A model generated the notes under the pieces. That model did not search any database and was not told the DNA's origin. It was given only the letters and a program-made list of their open reading frames with translations. A DNA stretch of 64,000 nt. Origin: AC-32 sp963772975. Its GTDB lineage: Bacteria > Actinomycetota > Thermoleophilia > Gaiellales > Gaiellaceae. The position numbers and the translations under genes are program-made. Below, piece by piece: positions 34,079-44,294 of the stretch; the first letter of the stretch is position 1, and each line of letters starts with the position of its first letter. The DNA lies in NCBI GenBank assembly GCA_963772975.1, contig CAVYZH010000002.1, forward strand, positions 124,001-188,000, given 5' to 3'.

Positions 34079-36848
34079 CTACTTCAGCCGTAGCCGGTAC
34101 GCGCTCCGGCCGTGCGTCGCCGCGTAGATCAGGCGGTCGCCGTTCTTGCCGTTGGCGATCGTGAGCCCCGAGACGGCAGCCTGCGGCAGGCCGTCGGCGG
34201 CCTGGACCCAGGTGTTGCTCCCGTCCTGGAGCCGGTCGACGCCGAAGTCGGTCGACACGTACACATCGCCGGTAGCCGCGTCGAGCACGGCGTCGTCGAT
34301 GGGCTGGTCGCCGAGGTCGAACGAGATGTTCGTCCACGTCGCGGTGCCGGACGTCGGATCGAACACCACGTCGAACACGTGACCCGGCGTGGTCGGCGTG
34401 TTCGCTTCGTAACCCGAGAACGTGACGATCGCGTGGTTCGGGTTCGTCGGGTCGACGAAGACCGACGACACTGCGCGACCGGGCTGGCTCGCCGTGTCGA
34501 CGCGATTGAACGTGACGCTCGCCGGGTTGGCGGCGATCACGTTCCGCGAGACAAGCACGCGGCCGCTGCCGGTGCCGGCCCACATCGTCCCGCCGTCCTT
34601 GCCGCGCGCGAGCGCGCTGATCGTGCTACCGCTCTTCGTCGTCCCGAATGCACCTCCGGTCAGCGTCGACGTGCCGAGCCTCGGCCAGTCCGCAGCGGTG
34701 CCGCATGCGCCGGTGTAGAGGAGGTCGCTCGGCTCCTCGCCGACCGCCGTGTTGCAGTGCTGCTCGAGGAACGAGCGGTCGCCGCCCGCGTCCGTCGTCC
34801 GCCAGACGCTCTGGGCGCCGAGGAAGATCGTCTTCGTCTGCACCGTGTCGAAGAGCATCGGCGCACAGAAGCGAGTGGCCTCAGGCGGGGTGAGGTAGAA
34901 GAAGTCGTTCGACCCACAGCCACGAGGTCGGATCGGCGTCGTTGTAGTTCACGTCGATCAGGCCGTTCGTGTACTCGTGGAACCGAAGATGCGGGTCGGT
35001 GGCGTCGAAGCCGCTGTCGCAGCCGTCGCCGGTGAGCGGCAGCACCCACCGGGTCGAGCCGGTGAACGAGAGCGTCCCGTTGTCCTGGGTGCCTGACATC
35101 GCCGTGTCCGGCGAGTACGGGCTGACCGAGATGCTGTACATCTGGAGGTCTCCGAGGCCGGCGTTCATGACCTTCAGCTCCGTCGGGATCTTGCTGAGCC
35201 AGGCGTGGCAATCAGTGAGGTTCTGCCCCGTGAGCGGGAGCGCCCGGGTGTCGCACTGGGCCGACGCGTCGGCGTACTTGCCGCTCGTGCGGATGACGCC
35301 GCCGTCCGAGCCGACGAAGAACTGATCCGGGTCGCCCGGAACGAACGCGAGCGCGTGCTGGTCCGGGTGCATCGACTCGCCGCCGACATCGCCCGTCATG
35401 TCGGTCCAGTTCACGCCCGCGTCGCTCGACATGAGCACGGCCCGGCCGTTGGAGCGCTGGCCGACCACCTGGGAGGGCGGAACCTGGTTGATGTACGGCT
35501 TCAGCTCCTCGTAGTGCATGAGCCCGCCGACGACCACCATGTCCGGGCGGTCGGGCGGGGACATGACGAACATGTCGTACGAGCACTGCGGTCCGAACGC
35601 CGAGGCGCAGTAGTTGTAGACGGGGAACCCTGGCGTGCCGTCGGTCGGGTTCGAGAGCCGCGTCCATGCGGCGTTGTTCGACGCCGTCAGCGTCGACGCC
35701 GCCTGGCTCGCGTCGTCGATGCGATACACCTGCGCGCCGGTGGCGCCGGAGTTCGCGTCGCCGAGGTAGATGCGCGTCTTGCCGTTCGGCAGCGAGACAG
35801 CTGCGAAGGAGAAGCGTCCGCGGTTCTCCTGGAAGATCGGCGTCCACCCGCCGGCGCCGCCAGTGGTCGAGCGAAGCAGGCCGCCGGTGTTGCTGCCCGC
35901 GAGCGCCGCGTAGACGGTGTTCGGGTCGCCCGGGTCGAACTTGACCTCGTTCACGAAGCCGTTCAGCGTCTGCGTGAACGTCGCGCCGCCGTCCGTCGAG
36001 TTGTAGACGCCGAGTGGAGGCGAGGCCGCGGCGACGGTGGCGGTGCTCGTCGAGTTGGAGGCCTCGCCGCGCGTGCCCGAGCGCGTGCTGAACACGATGT
36101 GCTGTGAGTTGCCCGGCTGAATCGCGATCCACGTGATCGACCGGAGGTTCGCGGCTGCGAACGAGCCCGGGACGAGCGACCAGTGCGAGCCGCCGTCCGT
36201 CGTCTTGTAGAGACCGAGGCCGGCCTCGCTGTCACCGCTTGCGTTGCCCTCACCGGTACCGACGTAGATCGTCTTGCCGGTCGGGTCGTTCGGGTCGACG
36301 GCGATCGAACCGATCGCGTTCGTCGGGATCCCGTCCGAGATCTGCTTCCAGCTCGGGTTCGGCGCGAGCGCGTTCGTCGTACGCCAGACGCCGCCGCCCG
36401 CGGCGGCGACGTAGAGCGTGCACTCCTGCGGCTTGCACTTCGGGTCAACGGTGAGCGCCGTCACGCGCCCCGACCATTGGGTCGGCTTGATGAACGACTG
36501 GGTGCCGAGCCGGTCGACGTCGAGCGTCTCGGGACCGATGAAGTCCCACTTCGAGCCGAGCGTGGCCCCACCGTGGCGGGCGACCGCGTTGTTCGCGGCA
36601 ATCGCGCCCTGAACCTGGTCGATCGAGATGCCGTCGGCCGGAAACGCGCGGTCCCTGTACGCCTCGGCCGCAGCACCGCCCGACTCTTCGCTTTCCCCGC
36701 GTCCCCCGTTTTCCAGCCTGGCGAGATGCTGCTTGCCGTGAGCCGACGGCGCGGCCGCCGTGCTCCCCGATCCGCGCGCCAGCAGCGCCGTCAGTACGAC
36801 GGCGAGGCCGGCCACTGCCAAAACAGCGGTTATCCGCCGTGAACCCAT
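34079..36848 (-). CDS. Large secreted beta-propeller protein (sortilin/BNR type), one frameshift
   Basis: About 920 residues if one extra base near 34910 is ignored. The signal peptide reads ITAVLAVAGLAVVLTALLAR. The mature part has many propeller blades with BNR/Asp-box-like motifs: TTDGGSHWSLVPG, NSTDGGATFTQTL, SSDAGVNWTDMTG, plus DPNDPTGKTIYVGTGEGNAS. This fold resembles the VPS10/sortilin and glycosyl-hydrolase-like exo-sialidase sets. The first frame ends soon after SWLWV; the second resumes at NDFFYLTPPEATRFCAPMLF and continues to the C-terminus. It probably binds or cuts extracellular glycans or proteins. A good ribosome-binding site (AAGGGGGATCC) precedes the ATG. Confidence 0.8.
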
Positions 36849-36910
36849 GGATCCCCCTTCGTCTGGTCCCGGTTGCGAGTCCTATATCTCGCAGGCGAGA
36901 GGAAAAGTCA

Positions 36911-36943
36911 AACCGGGGCCGCCACGCTTCGGACGGCCCCGGC
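36911..36943 (-). terminator. Rho-independent terminator after the phosphoesterase-like gene
   Basis: On the minus strand CCGGGGCCGTCC pairs with GGCGGCCCCGG and is followed by TTTGACTTTT. It sits just after the stop of the leftward gene ending at 36955. Confidence 0.75.
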
Positions 36944-36954
36944 TTGTCGGCGTT

Positions 36955-38127
36955 CTAGGGCGCAGGCACCGCCACGCGGTTGGCGGGAACGATCTGCGGC
37001 TGGAACGCGAAGACGTCACGGCTGTTCGGGTCGACCAGCGCCTTGACCCAGTGGACGTCGTTGATCCCGTTGGCCTGGTTGTCGCCGAAGGTCTCGACGC
37101 GGGTGAAATTCTCGAGCCGTCGGCCCTGCGCGTTGACGAGCGGCTTGTCGACCCGGAAGTAGTGCGAGTCGCCGTGCACGAGCACGACCGGCTTCTTGAA
37201 CCCGATCGTCAGGTTGCGCAGCTCCACCAGGATGTCGTGGTAGCCGTCCTGGTTCGCCGGCACGTCGGTCTGCATCAGGCTCAGCGGATCACGCTTGGGC
37301 GTTCCCTGGTAGCCGGAGGTGTCGAAGCCCGGATCGGCCTGCCAGATGATCATCAGGCCGGCCGACTTCTTGGCGTCGGCCTCGTCGAACGCCTCCTGCA
37401 GCCATTCCATGTCCGCGGCGTTCCGCGCCTGGTACTCGGCCGGATCGCCGTTCGCGTCGCCCACCGACGGGTCCGCCGTCGAGCCGCTCTTGCAGAGGTT
37501 GTTGCACGTGCCCTGCACGTTGAGGGTCACGTAGGTGACCTTCTGGAACGTCCAGAGGCGGTTCTCGATGCAACCGACCAGCGGCCGCGGGTCTCCGGGC
37601 GAGCTCGGCGCGCCCTGGCAGAGCGGCGCCGTCTGCACCTCGGCCTTCATCTGCTCCTGGCCAAGCGACCGGTCGGCGTACGTGCCCGAGAAGAACACCG
37701 TCCGCTCGTGCGTCAGACGCTCGAGCGAGTCGAACGGCCCGTTCGAGAGGCGGTCGCAGTCGGTCCAGTCGTTGTCGCCCGGCGTGAAGAACGCCGGCTT
37801 CTTGAGCGAGTTGAAGAAGCCGAGCGCCTGCACGTAGAGCGGATCGGCACAGGTCGTCGGCGTCTGAGAGTTGGCCGTCGCGCTGCCTGCCTTGAGGTCG
37901 CCATCCTGGACCGAGAACTTGATGTCCGCGTCGTTCATGTCGTCGATCAGGTTCGGCACGCCGACCTGTGCCTGGACGTCGGAGTACGGAAAGTCGCCCC
38001 AGAGCCCGATCGCGTACTCGAAGTTCTTGTCGTTGCCCTTGTCCTTCTCGGCGACGGCGATCCCCGCTGCCACCGCGGCCACCGTCAGGGCGGCGACGAG
38101 GACGAGCCACAGCTTCCTTCGGAACAT
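36955..38127 (-). CDS. Secreted metallophosphoesterase-like protein
   Basis: 390 residues with a signal peptide (LWLVLVAALTVAAVAAGIAV). Features of the calcineurin-like fold: IGLWGDFPYSD, FSVQDGDLKAG (Asp metal ligand), FFTPGDNDWTDCDR (Gly-Asp-Asn-Asp), and PVVLVHGDSHYFRVDKPLV (His pair). The usual GDxHG is changed to GDLKAG, so metal coordination may differ. Paired Cys may form disulfides (CIENRLW, GTCNNLCKSG). The substrate may be a phosphate ester or nucleotide outside the cell. GGGAGGGAGC precedes the ATG. Confidence 0.82.
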   Translation of the reverse strand: MFRRKLWLVLVAALTVAAVAAGIAVAEKDKGNDKNFEYAIGLWGDFPYSDVQAQVGVPNLIDDMNDADIKFSVQDGDLKAGSATANSQTPTTCADPLYVQALGFFNSLKKPAFFTPGDNDWTDCDRLSNGPFDSLERLTHERTVFFSGTYADRSLGQEQMKAEVQTAPLCQGAPSSPGDPRPLVGCIENRLWTFQKVTYVTLNVQGTCNNLCKSGSTADPSVGDANGDPAEYQARNAADMEWLQEAFDEADAKKSAGLMIIWQADPGFDTSGYQGTPKRDPLSLMQTDVPANQDGYHDILVELRNLTIGFKKPVVLVHGDSHYFRVDKPLVNAQGRRLENFTRVETFGDNQANGINDVHWVKALVDPNSRDVFAFQPQIVPANRVAVPAP

Positions 38128-38228
38128 GCTCCCTCCCCTTGTTGAAGACCCGGCGGAGCCTCGCCGGTCGGGGAGGAGCGTGGGTTTCGGACCGGTCACG
38201 GACCGGTGAGGGTCCAGTGTCGCGGCGG

Positions 38229-40373
38229 CTAGACCGCGTGCCGGGCGAGCGCGAGCCGCATCATCGCGGCGTGCGTGCCCTCGGCGGCGATGCCGTCGTC
38301 CTCGTCCGGGAAGAGCTGGACGTAGGAGCCGTCGGGCTGCATCTCCCAGGCGTTGCGGCGGTCGACGAGCGAGATGTCGAGGATCTCCCACAGCCGCGCT
38401 CGCAGCCGCCGCTGGAGGATCGGCACCGCGGTCTCGACCCGCTCGGAGAGGTTACGGTGCATCCAGTCGCCCGAGCCGATCAGGAAGACGCCGTCGAGCG
38501 GGTCCTCGGCGCCGGCGGCGAAGTGGAAGATCCGCGAGTGCTCGAGGAAGCGGCCGATGATCGAGCGGATACGGATGTTCTCGGTCAGGCCCGGCACCCC
38601 GGGAGCCAGCGTGGACAGTCCGCGGACGATCAGGTCGACCGGGACGCCGGCCTGCGAGGCGCGCGAGAGCAGGAGGCACATCTCCGGGTCTTCGAGCTGG
38701 TTCATCTTGCAGACGATCCGCGCCGGCCGCCCCGCCTGCTGGTTGTCGATCTCGCGCTGGATCAGCCGGACGAACTCGGCGCGCATCGCCATCGGCGCGA
38801 CCACGAGCGTCGAGAACTCCGGCGTGCGCGAGCGGCCCGTGAGGAAGTGGAACAGCGTCACGACGTCGTCGGTCACGCGCGGGTCGGCGGTCAGCAGGCC
38901 GACGTCCTCGTAGAGCCGGGCGGTGCGCGAGTGGTAGTTACCGGTGGCCACGTGCGCGTAACAGCGCACGGCGTCGCCCTCCTCGCGCACGACGAGCGCG
39001 GTCTTCGCGTGGGTCTTCAGGCCGCTGAGCCCGAACACGACATGTGCGCCGACCTTCTCGAGCTCGCGCGACCAGTGCAGGTTGCGCACCTCGTCGAAGC
39101 GGGCGTTCAGCTCGATCACGCACGCGACCTGCTTGCCGGCCTCCGCGGCGCGAATCAGCGACTGCACGAACGGCGTGTCGTCGCCGACGCGGTAGACGGT
39201 CATCTTGATCGAGAGCGTCTGCGGGTCGTCCGCCGCCTCGCGGATGAACCGCTCGACCCCGGCGTCGAAGCTGTCGTACGGCTGATGGATGAGCACGTCA
39301 CCGCGCCTGATCGCCGTGAAGATGTCTCGGTCGATCTGCTCGAGGCCGAGCGGCGGTAGCGGCGTCCAGGGCGGGTCACGCAGCTCGGGCATTGGCAGCT
39401 CGGCGATCTCGAACAGCGTCGTGTAGTCGAGCAGCGCGCTCATCTCGTAGATGTCGTCCGGTGCCAGGGAGAAGCGGGACCGCAGCTCCGCGACCATCGC
39501 GGGATCGGCGTTCGGCTGCAGCTCGAGGCGGACGACGGGCTCGAAGCGCCGCTGCTGCAGCTCGAGCTCGACCATGTCCCGCTTGCTGAGGCCGTTGTCG
39601 GCGAGCTCGACCTCGGCGTCGCGGCAGACGCGGAACTGGCTCGCGTTCTCGATGATCATGCCCGGGAAGAGCTTCTGGGCGTTTGCGGCGACCACCTCGT
39701 CCAGGCCGACGAACGCGCGCTCGGGGGAACGGACCCCCGTCCGCACCCGCAGCCACTGGTAGAGCTCGCGCGGCACCTTGACCCGCACGAGCACCGACTC
39801 GCCGCTGACCGGGTCGCCAAGGCGGAAGGCCCACGAGGTCGAGAGGTTCGAGACGTACGGGAACGGGTGCGCGGCGTCGAGACTGAGCGGCGTCAGCACC
39901 GGCGAGATGCGGTGGTCGAAGACCTCGGAGACCTCGGCCCGCTGCTCCTCGGTCAGCTGCTCCCAGCCGAGTAGGTGTACCCCGTGTTCGGCCAGGCGCG
40001 GCCGCAGCACGTCGGAGAAGCAGCCCGACTCCTGTTCGAGCATGGCGATGATCCGTTCGCGCACCAGCAGGAAGAGGTCGCGCTGCTCCTGGGCGGCGAG
40101 GCTGTCGTCGCCGTGCGCCGGCCGGATCAGCGCCATTCGCTTCATGAAGAACTCGTCCAGGTTGGACGAGAAGATCGCGAGGAACTTGACCCGCTCGAGC
40201 AGCGGCGTCCGCTCGTCGAGCGCCTCCTGCAGCACGCGTCGGTTGAACTCGAGCCAGCTGAGGTCCCGGTCGATGGTGGCGGCGCCGAGGCCGCGTGCCG
40301 GCGCGGCCGACGAGGCGGCCAGGTCCGCCACCGCCTCGGGCGTGCCAACGGGGAAGACCGGGTTCACGCTCAT
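38229..40373 (-). CDS. ppk1: Polyphosphate kinase Ppk1
   Basis: 714 residues. It transfers the terminal phosphate of ATP to polyphosphate, reversibly. Domain cues in order: N-domain RDLSWLEFNRRVLQEALDER and FSSNLDEFFMKRMALIRPAH; head domain LSLDAAHPFPYVSNLSTSWA; catalytic C1 domain with VIELNARFDEVRNLHWSREL and the phospho-His in GLKTHAKTALVVREEGD; C2 domain YHSRTARLYEDVGLLTADPR, then IGSGDWMHRNLSERVETAVP. Full length for the family. It stands alone; no exopolyphosphatase or pho genes are adjacent, though a histidine kinase follows on the same strand. Confidence 0.95.
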   Translation of the reverse strand: MSVNPVFPVGTPEAVADLAASSAAPARGLGAATIDRDLSWLEFNRRVLQEALDERTPLLERVKFLAIFSSNLDEFFMKRMALIRPAHGDDSLAAQEQRDLFLLVRERIIAMLEQESGCFSDVLRPRLAEHGVHLLGWEQLTEEQRAEVSEVFDHRISPVLTPLSLDAAHPFPYVSNLSTSWAFRLGDPVSGESVLVRVKVPRELYQWLRVRTGVRSPERAFVGLDEVVAANAQKLFPGMIIENASQFRVCRDAEVELADNGLSKRDMVELELQQRRFEPVVRLELQPNADPAMVAELRSRFSLAPDDIYEMSALLDYTTLFEIAELPMPELRDPPWTPLPPLGLEQIDRDIFTAIRRGDVLIHQPYDSFDAGVERFIREAADDPQTLSIKMTVYRVGDDTPFVQSLIRAAEAGKQVACVIELNARFDEVRNLHWSRELEKVGAHVVFGLSGLKTHAKTALVVREEGDAVRCYAHVATGNYHSRTARLYEDVGLLTADPRVTDDVVTLFHFLTGRSRTPEFSTLVVAPMAMRAEFVRLIQREIDNQQAGRPARIVCKMNQLEDPEMCLLLSRASQAGVPVDLIVRGLSTLAPGVPGLTENIRIRSIIGRFLEHSRIFHFAAGAEDPLDGVFLIGSGDWMHRNLSERVETAVPILQRRLRARLWEILDISLVDRRNAWEMQPDGSYVQLFPDEDDGIAAEGTHAAMMRLALARHAV

Positions 40374-40476
40374 GGAAACCACAATAGTCCGCGCACCCGC
40401 CGCCGTGTTTTGCAGGAGGTTTTCGGCGCCGTGGCCGGACACCGCCCGGCCGGCGCCGAGCACGACGCCGGCTAGC

Positions 40477-42234
40477 TCAGACCGGAGCCGGCATTGGCTC
40501 CGCGGGCAGCTCGAATGCGAAGGTCGTGCCCCTGCCAGGCTCCGACTCGACCCAGATGCGGCCGTGCATCGACTGGACGAGCTCGCGGCAGATGTAGAGG
40601 CCGAGACCCGTTCCGCCGATGCCCCGGCGCTGGTCGGGGTCGAGGCGGTAGAACTTGTCGAAGATCCGCTCCTGCTCGCCCACCGGAATGCCGAGGCCTT
40701 GATCCTGGACGGTGAAGCGGAGCCGGTCACCCGCTGCTGCGAGCCCCACCTCGATTCGCCCACCCGACGGCGAATACTTGATCGCGTTGTCGAGCAGATT
40801 GAGCAGCACCTGGCGCGTGCGCTCGCTGTCGCCGTGCGCCTTCGGCACTACCGGCGGCACGACAACCTCGATCGTCGTCTCCTCCCCCACCCGCGACTGC
40901 CCAACCTTCACGACTCCCCGCACCAGCTCCTCTGGATCGAACGTGTCCGCGACCACGCGGAGCGAGCCGCTGTCGAGCTGGCCCGCCACCAGGATCTCCT
41001 CGACGAGGTTGGCGAGACGGTTTGACTGCTCGGCGATCATCTCGAGGAGATCGTCCTGAGTCTGCGCCGGCAAGTCGTGCTCCCTGAGCGTCAGGGCCGC
41101 GCCGTGCAACGAGGCGAGCGGCGTCCTGAGCTCATGCGAGATCGTCGCCACGAATTGCGAGCGGAGGTTCTCGAGCCGGCGGTCGTGCGTCGCGTCGCGG
41201 AAGGCGTAGACGGTGTCGTCGTCCAGCGCCACGGCCACGATCGAGAGCCAGAGTTCGCGCCCTGCCACCTCGACCGGGACAGTCTCCGCGCTCGAGGGGC
41301 CGTCCACTTCCCCTGGGCGATCCGCCACGGGCACGAAGGTCGCGATCGTCGTCCAGCCCGGAATCGCCTCCTCCGCACGGCGGCCGTGCACCTCGGCGGC
41401 CCGGAGCCCCGTGATCGCCTCGGCCGCCTGGTTCCAGAGCTGCACCACCCCGTTATGGTCGACGACGAACACCCCGTCACCGAGACGCGCGAGCACGCGC
41501 TGCGCCTGATCTCGCTGCAGCCTCGAGAGCCGGGTTCGAGCGATCGCAGGCGCCACGGCGTACGCGGCCACGAGGAAGGCGCCGATGAGGCCGAGGCCGA
41601 TCACAATCACGCGCCAACGGATGTCGTCGGCCGCAGCCGCGATCTCGGATTGCTTGCGCACCGTGATCAGAGCCGTTCGCCGCTCTCCGACGGGTTGGGC
41701 AACCGCTCGGTATTCGACCCCCTGCATCCGAACGTCGGTCACCTTCCCCGCCGTTGGGAGCAGGTCGACGCGCCCAACATCGTCCTCGCGAACGAGCCGA
41801 TGGCCGAGCAGGAAACCAAAACGACCGCCAGGGAGACGTGCTTCGTCACCGATATCCCGGGCGAGCGGCGGGCCGAACGGGGGGACGACGAAGACTCGCC
41901 CGATCGTCCTTCGACCGGCGATGACGTCGACGCGCCCTTGTTCGTTCCGCCCATGCAAACCCCCGGCCGACCCTTGCAGGAGCAGGATCCACGGGTGCGC
42001 TTGCTCGATTCTCCGGAGCGTCTGCTCGTCACCCCGAGCGAACGCGCGCGCGACCTGGCTGGAACGTGCGAGTCCTCCGGCGGTGTGTCGCGCCTTGCCG
42101 AGGCGCTTCACATACACCGAACCACCCGAGTTCAGGTCCCGGACGAGCGCCTGGTCAGCGTTGTTGCGCGCGCGCCTGGCTGCGAGCCCGCCAAACGTCC
42201 AGACGGCGACGGCGAGCGGAAGAGCGAGGAGCAC
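40477..42234 (-). CDS. Sensor histidine kinase with PAS domain
   Basis: 585 residues. A first helix at the very N-terminus (LLALPLAVAVWTFGGLAARR), an extracytoplasmic sensor region (~residues 25-205), a second helix (VIVIGLGLIGAFLVAAYAVA), a PAS domain (DGVFVVDHNGVVQLWNQAAE), then HisKA (VATISHELRTPLASLHGAAL) and HATPase (NLLDNAIKYSPSGGR, DQGLGIPVG, GIGGTGLGLYICRELVQ). No response regulator is adjacent. The GTG start leaves no positively charged head, whereas the upstream in-frame sequence (RRVASGRLRLAAGL) would supply one; the real start may be non-standard. Confidence 0.87.
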   Translation of the reverse strand: MLLALPLAVAVWTFGGLAARRARNNADQALVRDLNSGGSVYVKRLGKARHTAGGLARSSQVARAFARGDEQTLRRIEQAHPWILLLQGSAGGLHGRNEQGRVDVIAGRRTIGRVFVVPPFGPPLARDIGDEARLPGGRFGFLLGHRLVREDDVGRVDLLPTAGKVTDVRMQGVEYRAVAQPVGERRTALITVRKQSEIAAAADDIRWRVIVIGLGLIGAFLVAAYAVAPAIARTRLSRLQRDQAQRVLARLGDGVFVVDHNGVVQLWNQAAEAITGLRAAEVHGRRAEEAIPGWTTIATFVPVADRPGEVDGPSSAETVPVEVAGRELWLSIVAVALDDDTVYAFRDATHDRRLENLRSQFVATISHELRTPLASLHGAALTLREHDLPAQTQDDLLEMIAEQSNRLANLVEEILVAGQLDSGSLRVVADTFDPEELVRGVVKVGQSRVGEETTIEVVVPPVVPKAHGDSERTRQVLLNLLDNAIKYSPSGGRIEVGLAAAGDRLRFTVQDQGLGIPVGEQERIFDKFYRLDPDQRRGIGGTGLGLYICRELVQSMHGRIWVESEPGRGTTFAFELPAEPMPAPV

Positions 42235-42275
42235 AAGGCCCGCGGCAAGCCGGAGACGGCCGCTGGCGACCCGCC

Positions 42276-42926
42276 TTATTTCTTGCCCCCCTTGTGCCCG
42301 TTCCCACCGCCGTGCTCCTCCGGAGGGGTCGTGGGCGCAGGCAGTGACGGGGTCGGCGCCTGTTTCGCGTGTCCGCGCGGGAGTCCGTGGTGGTGCTCGC
42401 TCGAGCGCCCGAGCGCCTTTCCGTGCCCGTGCACACCGGGCGCTTGCGCTCCGACGGTCGACTTCAGCCCATGGCCGTGGCCGTGGCGGTGGCCGCGAGC
42501 ATTGACCGGAGCGGTCGTCGGACTGCTGAGGGACTCGCTCGTCGTCACCGGCGTTGCGGAAGCGGCGGCCGCAGCCAACTGCTGGGAAGCGGAAGGCGCC
42601 CGCCGCACGACCCCCGTCCGAGCGTGGCGGTGTACCCGGTGCGCGTTGGTCGCTGCTCGTTGCCGCCGCGGTGCGAAATGCTCGGAAGGCGTAGAGGCAA
42701 GCTGCGCGGAAGAAGCGGCCTTGAGGGCTGGCTGCGAAGCGCGCTTGCTGACGGTAGCCGGGAGATCCGCAGCCACCCGCCCGGCAGCTCCGCCGACCAG
42801 AGCTACCAGCGGCGACGGCTCGCCCTGGACCCAGGCGCCCGGGAGCAGGAACACCGACAGAGCGATCCCCATCGCCGCCACGAAAATGGCGGGGACGGTC
42901 GGCGACAGATGAGCGAAGGCCTTCAT
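42276..42926 (-). CDS. Secreted or anchored protein with His/Gly-rich tail
   Basis: 216 residues. It starts MKAFAHLSPTVPAIFVAAMG and has one hydrophobic segment (IFVAAMGIALSVFLLPGAW), then an Ala/Ser/Thr-rich low-complexity middle and a C-terminal tail full of His and Gly (HRHGHGHG, HHHGLPRGHAKQ, GGGNGHKGGKK). The tail could bind metal ions or cell-wall polymers. No family was recognised. Its stop is 42 bases before the start of the histidine kinase, so cotranscription is likely. TAAATA ~7 bases before the ATG resembles the -10 of a leaderless mRNA. Confidence 0.65.
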   Translation of the reverse strand: MKAFAHLSPTVPAIFVAAMGIALSVFLLPGAWVQGEPSPLVALVGGAAGRVAADLPATVSKRASQPALKAASSAQLASTPSEHFAPRRQRAATNAHRVHRHARTGVVRRAPSASQQLAAAAASATPVTTSESLSSPTTAPVNARGHRHGHGHGLKSTVGAQAPGVHGHGKALGRSSEHHHGLPRGHAKQAPTPSLPAPTTPPEEHGGGNGHKGGKK

Positions 42927-43118
42927 AGTCGAGTATTTACAGTTGCGGCCGTCCGCAGTGGGCGAACGCTGCTTCGCAAACCATACCGCGGAACCCGCCG
43001 CTTCTCTACCATTCCTGCCGAATTCTCCACCCACCCATAGAGTCCTAGATCGGGAGAGCGGGCACGGAGCTCTGCCCGTGGACTTCGGCAAGAGCTGCGA
43101 GCCACGGCGAACAAGGAG

Positions 43119-43142
43119 AAAGGCCCTGTTTCCAGGGCCTTT
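43119..43142 (-). terminator. Rho-independent terminator after the alpha/beta hydrolase gene
   Basis: AAAGGCCCTG and CAGGGCCTTT form a perfect 10-bp stem around a 4-base loop. It lies 14 bases past the hydrolase stop codon. Confidence 0.75.
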
Positions 43143-43156
43143 GATGGTGTTCGGTT

Positions 43157-44050
43157 CTAGCTCTTGGCCCCCGCTGCGGCCGTCAGGTCGCGGTCGAGCC
43201 CGGCGCGTGGGCCGCCGCCGTCGGAGAGGAACTCGAGCAACGCCGGGTTGACATTCTCCGGATGCGTCCAGCCGATGTTGTGCGGTCCGCCTTCGACCGG
43301 GATCAGCTTCAGATTCTCGACCAGGGCCGGAAGCCGCTTCGCAGTCGACTCGAACGGCAGGATCCGGTCCTCGGTGCCGTGCATCACGAGCACGGGCACG
43401 TCGATCTTCGGCAGGTCGGCACGGAAGTCGGTCAGCCAGGTGTCGACGCAGGCGTAGGTGGCATGCGGCGAGGCGCCGGCGGCGACGTTGAAGCTCGCCT
43501 GCCAGGCCTGATCGCTGATCCGGTCCGGCGCGAGCTTGTCGACGTTGTAGAAGTTGTCGAGGAAGTCCTTGAAGTAGGCGTAGCGGTCCTTGATGATGGC
43601 TGCCTTGATCCCGTCGAACACCGCGCCTTCGACGCCCTCGGGGTTGTCGTCGGTCTTGAGCAGAAACGGCGGAATCGCCCCGAACAGCACCGCCCGGCGC
43701 ACACGCGCGGAGCCGTACGTGCCGAGGTAGCGGGTCACCTCGCCGGTGCCCATCGAGAAGCCGGCGAGCACGACGTCGTCGAGCCGGAGCTGCTCGAGCA
43801 GCGCGTTCAGGTCGGCGGCGAAGGTGTCGTAGTCGTAGCCCGTGGTGGGACGGCTCGAGTTGCCGAAGCCGCGCCGGTCGTAGCGGATCACGCGGTAGCC
43901 GGCGCCGAGGAGCTCGGCCTCCTGGCGCTCCCACGAGTCGGAGTTGAGCGGGTAGCCGTGGATCAGGACGACCGGCATGCCGCTGCCGTGGTCCTCGTAG
44001 TAGATCTTGACGTCCTTGTCGTTCTCGGTGCCGACGGTGACGTAGGGCAT
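43157..44050 (-). CDS. Alpha/beta hydrolase, non-heme haloperoxidase-like
   Basis: 297 residues. The oxyanion start is VVLIHGYPLNSDSWERQEAE, the nucleophile Ser lies in VLAGFSMGTGEVTRYLGTYG, and the acid and His are in VLVMHGTEDRILPFES and GGPHNIGWTHPENV. The pattern YRVIRYDRRGFGNSSRPTTG is typical of the chloroperoxidase/esterase group. Such enzymes hydrolyse esters and can form peracids. An excellent ribosome-binding site (GAAAGGAGCGCC) precedes the ATG. It stands alone and ends at a terminator. Confidence 0.9.
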   Translation of the reverse strand: MPYVTVGTENDKDVKIYYEDHGSGMPVVLIHGYPLNSDSWERQEAELLGAGYRVIRYDRRGFGNSSRPTTGYDYDTFAADLNALLEQLRLDDVVLAGFSMGTGEVTRYLGTYGSARVRRAVLFGAIPPFLLKTDDNPEGVEGAVFDGIKAAIIKDRYAYFKDFLDNFYNVDKLAPDRISDQAWQASFNVAAGASPHATYACVDTWLTDFRADLPKIDVPVLVMHGTEDRILPFESTAKRLPALVENLKLIPVEGGPHNIGWTHPENVNPALLEFLSDGGGPRAGLDRDLTAAAGAKS

Positions 44051-44294
44051 GGCGCTCCTTTCCTCGTGGCGGCGAGGGCCAGGACCAACGGCTACGCCTC
44101 GTCGCCTGATTGCTCCAGACGGCCACGATCGCCGATCGAGAGAACGTCGTCGTTCCCGCTAGCGCGAGACCTGTATGGAAGCTAGCCGGAATCCCGAATG
44201 CGTCGAGGTGGACCTAACCGACAGAAGTGCAAGACACCGTTTTGCGCATCGACCGAAGACGTTCGACAGCCTCGCCTCGGTGTACAACGGAAGC

